From contig CAMEOT010000021.1 of NCBI GenBank assembly GCA_945929965.1, forward strand, positions 1 to 50,637: a stretch of 50,637 nucleotides of DNA. Reading direction: 5' to 3'. The translations under genes were made by a program, and so were the position numbers. The DNA is from an uncultured Lachnospiraceae bacterium. GTDB lineage: Bacteria > Bacillota > Clostridia > Lachnospirales > Lachnospiraceae. The notes beneath the pieces are model-generated. The model searched no databases and had not been told where the DNA came from. It was given only the letters and a program-made list of their open reading frames with translations. Each line of letters begins with the position of its first letter. The first letter of the stretch is position 1. Below, in pieces: positions 48,601 to 50,637 of this stretch.

Positions 48601-50637
48601 TGGGCAATGTTGTAAGCATCACCAGACCCGGAGAACGTACCACAGCCTATGCGTATGACGGCAACTACAATACGACTGCTGTGACAGATCCGAAGGGATA
48701 TGTCTATAACTACGGCTATGATAAGGATGACCGTCTGACGTTAACGACCGATCCTCTGGAGCAGACCACCGGCTATACCTACGATGCTGTGAACCGCATC
48801 ACTGCATACCGGGACAAGATGGGATTAACGGAAAGCTATCTGTATGATGCCCATGGCAATGTGCTGGAAAAGACCGCAACAGACGGCCGGGTCACCGAAT
48901 ATACCTATGATATCAGGAACCGGCTGACCTCTGTCACCGACCCTATGGGAAGTGTGGCATATTATACCTACGATGTGATGGACCGCGTGACGGGCGTGAC
49001 TGATTATCTGGGAAGAGGAACGGAATTTACTTACGACCGCGAAGGAAATGTGACCAGCGTGACCGATGCCGCAGGACGAAAGGAAGTGTGTACCTACGAT
49101 ATCGCAGGACGGATCACATCCTATACCTCCAACGGAGGAAACCGGATCAGCTATGATTATGACAAGCTGGATGATCTGGTAGAAAAAAGCTACAGCGACA
49201 GCACCGGAGAGCAGAGGGCAGAAGGGGTTACCTATGCCTACAATGCTCTGGGAGAGCGGGTAGCCATGCAGGATACCACAGGGGACACGGAGTACACCTA
49301 TGACGGACTCCGCCGGATCACCTCCGTGACCACTTACCGGGCACCGGGAGAGGACGGCTTCTCCCACGAGGAGGCAAAGGGGGACACCATAGGCTATACC
49401 TATGACGAAGCGGATCATCTAGCTGCCATTACTTATGCGGATGGCACAAAAGTAAGCTATGAGTATGACAAGAACGACAATCTCATCAAAGTGACCGACA
49501 GGGAGGGAAAAGTTACCACCTATACTTATGATGCCATCAACCGGGTGACCCGGATCCACCGCCCGAACGGCATCAGCACCTATAACATTTACAATGCAAG
49601 GAATCAGATCGTGGAGCTTAAGAATGTCTGCGATACCTGTGAGTGGGTGGTAAGTGACTATCTCTATACTTATGACGACAGGGGATTCATCGCAGGGGAG
49701 ACCGCCATCGAATCTCTGGCAGGTTATGCCTACGATGACAAGCATAACGGACGGCATGAGGACGGCAGACATGACGACCTCTATCCTCATGGCAACCGCC
49801 ATAATGGCAAGCATGACAAGGACGCCACTTTCGCGTACCAGATCGTGGAGACCGACCGGACATTTACCTATGATGCAGCCGGAAAGCTCCTGACCGCTAC
49901 GGAGACCGAGGACAATTATGGCACCTGCGTCTATACGTTCGAGTATGACCTTATGGGTAACCGTACTTATATGGAGAAAACCCTGAACGGAACGGTTGTG
50001 GAGTGGCACAGATATGAGTATAATGAGAGTAACCAGCTGATCTCTGAAAAGCTCTACAATGGCAAGAAGACCACCAGCCTTGCCTATACCTATGATGCAG
50101 ATGGCAACCGGATCAGTGAGACCGGACGGATCGGCACGGACAAGGTGAACAAGACCTATGAATACTCCGTAGAGAATCGTCTGGCGGCAGTGCATGACGG
50201 GGATGAACTGCTCCTTGCTGCGGCTTATGACGGTGACGGCAACCGGGTATTCTTATTGAACTATAATCTCCATACCGATGACGACTGGAAGGGCAATTCC
50301 GGCAACGGCAATGGGAACAACAAGGACAACTCCGGCAGTGGAAATAATGGAAACGGAAATTCCGGCAATAACGGCAATGGAAACGGCAACGGTAAGGGGA
50401 AGGGCAACAATAAGAAGAACAGCAAGTCCGGGGGCACGGATGATGCAGGCTACGGCAATGCAACCAATGCGGAGGAGAACAACAGCCAGAACCAGTGCGG
50501 CATTCTCTTCCCGGTACAGGAGGAAGTCAGCGCGACAGAGGCAAATCTGATCGCCCGGATCAAGACCACCGGTAAGGAAAAGAACTATGAGCTGATCGAG
50601 TACTTAAACGACGTCAACCGTGAGCATGCCGAGGTAC
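42648..50637 (+). CDS. Giant secreted RHS/YD-repeat protein (3' end beyond window)
   Basis: An open frame of 2,663 codons without a stop runs off the right edge. ATG 42648 has GGGAGG four bases upstream. Order seen: signal peptide (about 1-36, basic start then FLLVLVLLFGDSS, cut near VMAAETG); Pro/Glu repeat linker (58-99); a beta-rich region with a DNRLRE-like domain (about 427-530: YFAIDYDFSALAEEPEIVSA, DVTEEVSAWINGTAENHG); a LysM-like stretch (about 700-738); a DUF6531-like start of the shell (about 770-930: PVNLNTGNFYMEQ, GLGFGWTFAYDERMG with the first residue Ser in this copy); dozens of YD repeats (about 935-2540); a Gly/Asn-rich linker. RHS proteins form a hollow shell and usually carry a variable C-terminal toxin or effector; none is visible yet. 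Confidence 0.93.
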   Translation, partial: MYSVKGKKWNRRLSFLLVLVLLFGDSSLQHVMAAETGTAETQITEHRVETEVSVSGGNPEQTPEPEQSAEPEQSAEPEQSAGPEQSAEPEQTMEPEQTPDIIQTPQPVPTPASVSGNVPPRQPENYYQDPEPENYGTLAAYDAYSRTYHVDGDRYVTVIGYDGNSYLDEDGNLQQADNTLVESEVSTYSLYGDAKSYVNSAGSYKAMLTVGAEEGTELLTIASDDHLLTLTPAWGDFTDGIVKDNAIRYNNVLPDVDYQYTIFGNSVKEDIILLQRDTAHSFRYLLNTYGLKAALSGNTLYLYEEGTDPEQNAVFVLEAPEMEDAAGEISFGVELQLEESGEESTYAVTVSADSDWLDADDRVYPVRIDPTAIQVGKSAIHVACAEQGSPNSVIGDNAYPYVGYDDGITSGNLAGFHSKHLNCRSYFAIDYDFSALAEEPEIVSAAFQVTQKTRWSKGSSEFGLFGVEEPWQVGSLTWNNQLNYNHYFLDSRTASTTRGEALSFDVTEEVSAWINGTAENHGLVMKALVEAPNETAGDAGASMQCEVFYNNSSASYAPKLIVSWTGDLTDLAKLTLDDTTVDVYPVVRRNGDKSCDTLGVAAHGLAKPGSTVTYELVNGNTGETEAQTKLLYPDSAAYAGEYPEATAYKRRLSNWQSEVFSGLQPGQVYYVTATASFGGKSGKTVESDRFLIYEEGAFDLMPRIAQHYGVELNTILADMRMQDCLTRQGNRIFIREPKNTTAYSSGVLSEYYKAIIDGLLLGRAENCEFGYEPVNLNTGNFYMEQADATIADIGGDFALTRQYNAKGAAYEGSLGFGWTFAYDERMGELADGSVLWLRNNGGIITFTPAGEGYLAPAGCDYELSETENGYVVEILDDGSRHEFDSFGLLRAVEDSCGNRTELAYDVDLYLKSITTSSGKEFRIALDEKNRLSSITLPDGHGVTYTYDEAGNLAQVTNPAGGVVRYVYDDSHRMTAWYDENGHRVVANEYDGEGRVIQQTDAEGGVVTLAYEQMAGGGQTTATDAEGNVTVYTYDENYRTTKIEYPDGTFEERSYNTDGYLAGRLDRTGVETTYTYDGKGRVTQEKRQDGATRTYAYNTAGKMTQSTDYDGGKTGYTYDGQNRLTSVTDAEGGQTSYTYDEKNRLVAVKDANGNTTSYTYGGACVTSMTDGAGNTWNYTYDAMNRLLTVTDPAGGTTANTYDALGRVIKETDAAGAVTVYTYDPAGAVTAITDKEGQTSTFTYDAMNRMLSGTDPLGNTLTYTYDGNGNRLTQTDAEQQTIQYIYDAMNRVTETADAKGAVQKNTYDGADRILTVTDRLGNAETYTYDPVKQSMVSAADREGNVTSYESDVNGRITKITYADGATETYRYDHLSRLTETVDALGAVTTYTYDGNGNVTKIRQTGAEDLAREYIYTYDARNLLTESTDPLGNTVHYTYDACGSLTAVTDGRGNTTAYAYDALARLTTVTDACGGTTAYTYDKEGRVLTVTAPEGDTLKNTYDAIGQLTVQTDALGNVTAYSYDRISRLQTVTDALKGETGYTYDADSNLTLTKDPLGNAHAYTVDAEGNLLKETYPDGETDRYTYDKNGNVASFTDRYGVVTTFTMDACGRIVKASDTAGNEMTYTYDAAGNLTTQTDVLGRTAAVTYDAFGRAVSVTGIDGVTTRYTYDASDRLLTVTDGEGKVTSYTYDAAGNLIHTTEPGKAEYAYTYDALNRLTRKVDPEGAATEFFYDRNSNVISLKDGNGVTTDYTYDALNRLAAYRDGNGGTTAYTYDALSRLTAITTPEGLTESYAYDAAGNLTGVTDALGQTTTYGYDKLYRMITTTSPMGAVEKYTYDKHDVVTSVTDALGNVTLYTVDANGQVTKKRQPDGESYLYTYDAVQRLTGITTPLGYETAFTYSNGNDILVKQDNLDRTTEYTYDIMHRLTSVTDPEGGVTTYGYDERGNQSTVTDALGYSWSYAYDKVDRMTTVTDPEEKVTGILYDQVGNVVSITRPGERTTAYAYDGNYNTTAVTDPKGYVYNYGYDKDDRLTLTTDPLEQTTGYTYDAVNRITAYRDKMGLTESYLYDAHGNVLEKTATDGRVTEYTYDIRNRLTSVTDPMGSVAYYTYDVMDRVTGVTDYLGRGTEFTYDREGNVTSVTDAAGRKEVCTYDIAGRITSYTSNGGNRISYDYDKLDDLVEKSYSDSTGEQRAEGVTYAYNALGERVAMQDTTGDTEYTYDGLRRITSVTTYRAPGEDGFSHEEAKGDTIGYTYDEADHLAAITYADGTKVSYEYDKNDNLIKVTDREGKVTTYTYDAINRVTRIHRPNGISTYNIYNARNQIVELKNVCDTCEWVVSDYLYTYDDRGFIAGETAIESLAGYAYDDKHNGRHEDGRHDDLYPHGNRHNGKHDKDATFAYQIVETDRTFTYDAAGKLLTATETEDNYGTCVYTFEYDLMGNRTYMEKTLNGTVVEWHRYEYNESNQLISEKLYNGKKTTSLAYTYDADGNRISETGRIGTDKVNKTYEYSVENRLAAVHDGDELLLAAAYDGDGNRVFLLNYNLHTDDDWKGNSGNGNGNNKDNSGSGNNGNGNSGNNGNGNGNGKGKGNNKKNSKSGGTDDAGYGNATNAEENNSQNQCGILFPVQEEVSATEANLIARIKTTGKEKNYELIEYLNDVNREHAEV
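42819..42944 (+). repeat. Seven 18-bp tandem repeats encoding PEQ-type hexapeptides
   Basis: Seven in-frame units: NPEQTP, EPEQSA three times, GPEQSA, EPEQTM, EPEQTP. Acidic, proline-rich and probably an extended spacer between the membrane/cell wall and the folded part of the RHS protein. Copy-number changes would keep the reading frame. Confidence 0.9.
45450..50270 (+). repeat. YD (RHS) repeat array
   Basis: Dozens of units of about 20-21 residues with the pattern G-x-x-T-x-Y-x-YD-x-x-G/N-R-L (for example TYTYDAMNRLLTVTDPAGG). At DNA level the words ACCTATGATGCC and TATACCTATGAT recur throughout. The units are diverged, not identical, so this is a protein repeat rather than a recent DNA duplication. 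Repeats build the beta-strand shell of RHS proteins. Confidence 0.93.
49740..49823 (+). other. His/Asp-rich insertion within the YD repeats
   Basis: A 28-residue low-complexity insert containing six His and several Asp/Gly/Lys (pieces: KHNGRHEDGRHDD and PHGNRHNGKHDKD) interrupts an otherwise regular repeat. It may be a flexible loop or metal-binding patch. Confidence 0.7.
50290..50439 (+). repeat. Gly/Asn/Lys/Ser low-complexity linker
   Basis: About 50 residues rich in GN and GNN units turning Lys-rich (GKGKGNNKKNSKSGG). It separates the main YD array from the next folded segment (CGILFPVQEE onward), which continues past the window edge. Probably an extended hinge before the C-terminal part. 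Confidence 0.85.

Noticed and set aside
45450..50270. Regularly spaced short repeats that might suggest a CRISPR array
   Set aside because: The words are diverged, in frame with one long protein, and spaced at about 63 bp as codons of YD repeats; no identical direct repeats with unique spacers.
45664..50463. Several long minus-strand open frames (for example 46203-47321, 48825-49418, 49419-50195) opposite the RHS gene
   Set aside because: They mirror the YD repeat: the antisense of TYTYDA-type codons gives monotonous GIIGI-like protein with no ribosome binding sites. The plus-strand frame is continuous through all of them.

Overview
The window looks like a chromosomal segment of an anaerobic, spore-lineage Firmicute, most likely a Lachnospiraceae-type Clostridia. 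The signs are Gram-positive ribosome binding sites and sigma-A promoters, a dnaD-dnaI helicase-loader operon, spoVG, the clostridial glgC/glgD pair, a PRPP synthetase of about 390 residues, a glycine riboswitch on an AGCS symporter, and methyl-accepting chemotaxis proteins. Most of the window is ordinary, moderately GC-balanced chromosome. About 33.6-41.4 kb is an AT-rich accessory island.

Layout. 0.1-1.8 kb: membrane-bound GGDEF protein (-). 1.9-5.0 kb: glycine riboswitch, Na+/alanine-glycine symporter and a MATE exporter (+). 5.1-8.5 kb: two chemoreceptors, each with its own promoter and separated by a perfect 18-bp terminator stem. 8.6-13.1 kb: M28 peptidase, GNAT acetyltransferase, XRE-type membrane regulator and a signal-peptidase-II-like protein (+). 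13.1-16.5 kb: dnaD-dnaI-prs operon (-). A cluster of DnaA boxes separates it from murC (-). 18.4-21.4 kb: glgC-glgD-spoVG operon (+). 21.4-23.6 kb: a tocopherol-cyclase-like protein and a LacI regulator (-). 23.8-27.7 kb: pentulose operon of xylulokinase, DUF4867 protein and L-fucose-isomerase-family protein (+), with a LacI-type operator. 28.0-31.2 kb: a frameshifted MATE gene converging on, and overlapping, a GH2 glycosidase. 31.4-33.3 kb: an ABC-F ATPase and a 37-residue membrane peptide.

Accessory region. An IS110-family element (33.7-35.2 kb) is followed by a complete-looking group II intron with its reverse transcriptase (35.2-37.06 kb). Then comes the most interesting structure. Two convergent genes, an unfamiliar 768-residue protein resembling a STAND/AAA ATPase with an eroded P-loop and an ATP-grasp ligase, lie between 70-bp inverted repeats matching at 69 of 70 positions (37734-37803 and 41260-41329). 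A good sigma-A promoter sits just outside the left repeat, and an intact tyrosine recombinase gene lies just outside the right repeat. This is the architecture of a DNA-inversion switch that would choose which of two whole genes sits behind the promoter. The inversion itself is inferred, not shown.

42.6 kb to the window end: a secreted giant RHS/YD-repeat protein (at least 2,663 residues, open at the right edge). It has a signal peptide, an EPEQSA repeat linker, a DNRLRE-like domain, a DUF6531-like domain, dozens of YD repeats and a Gly/Asn linker. Any C-terminal toxin would lie beyond the window.

No tRNA, rRNA or CRISPR array was recognised.
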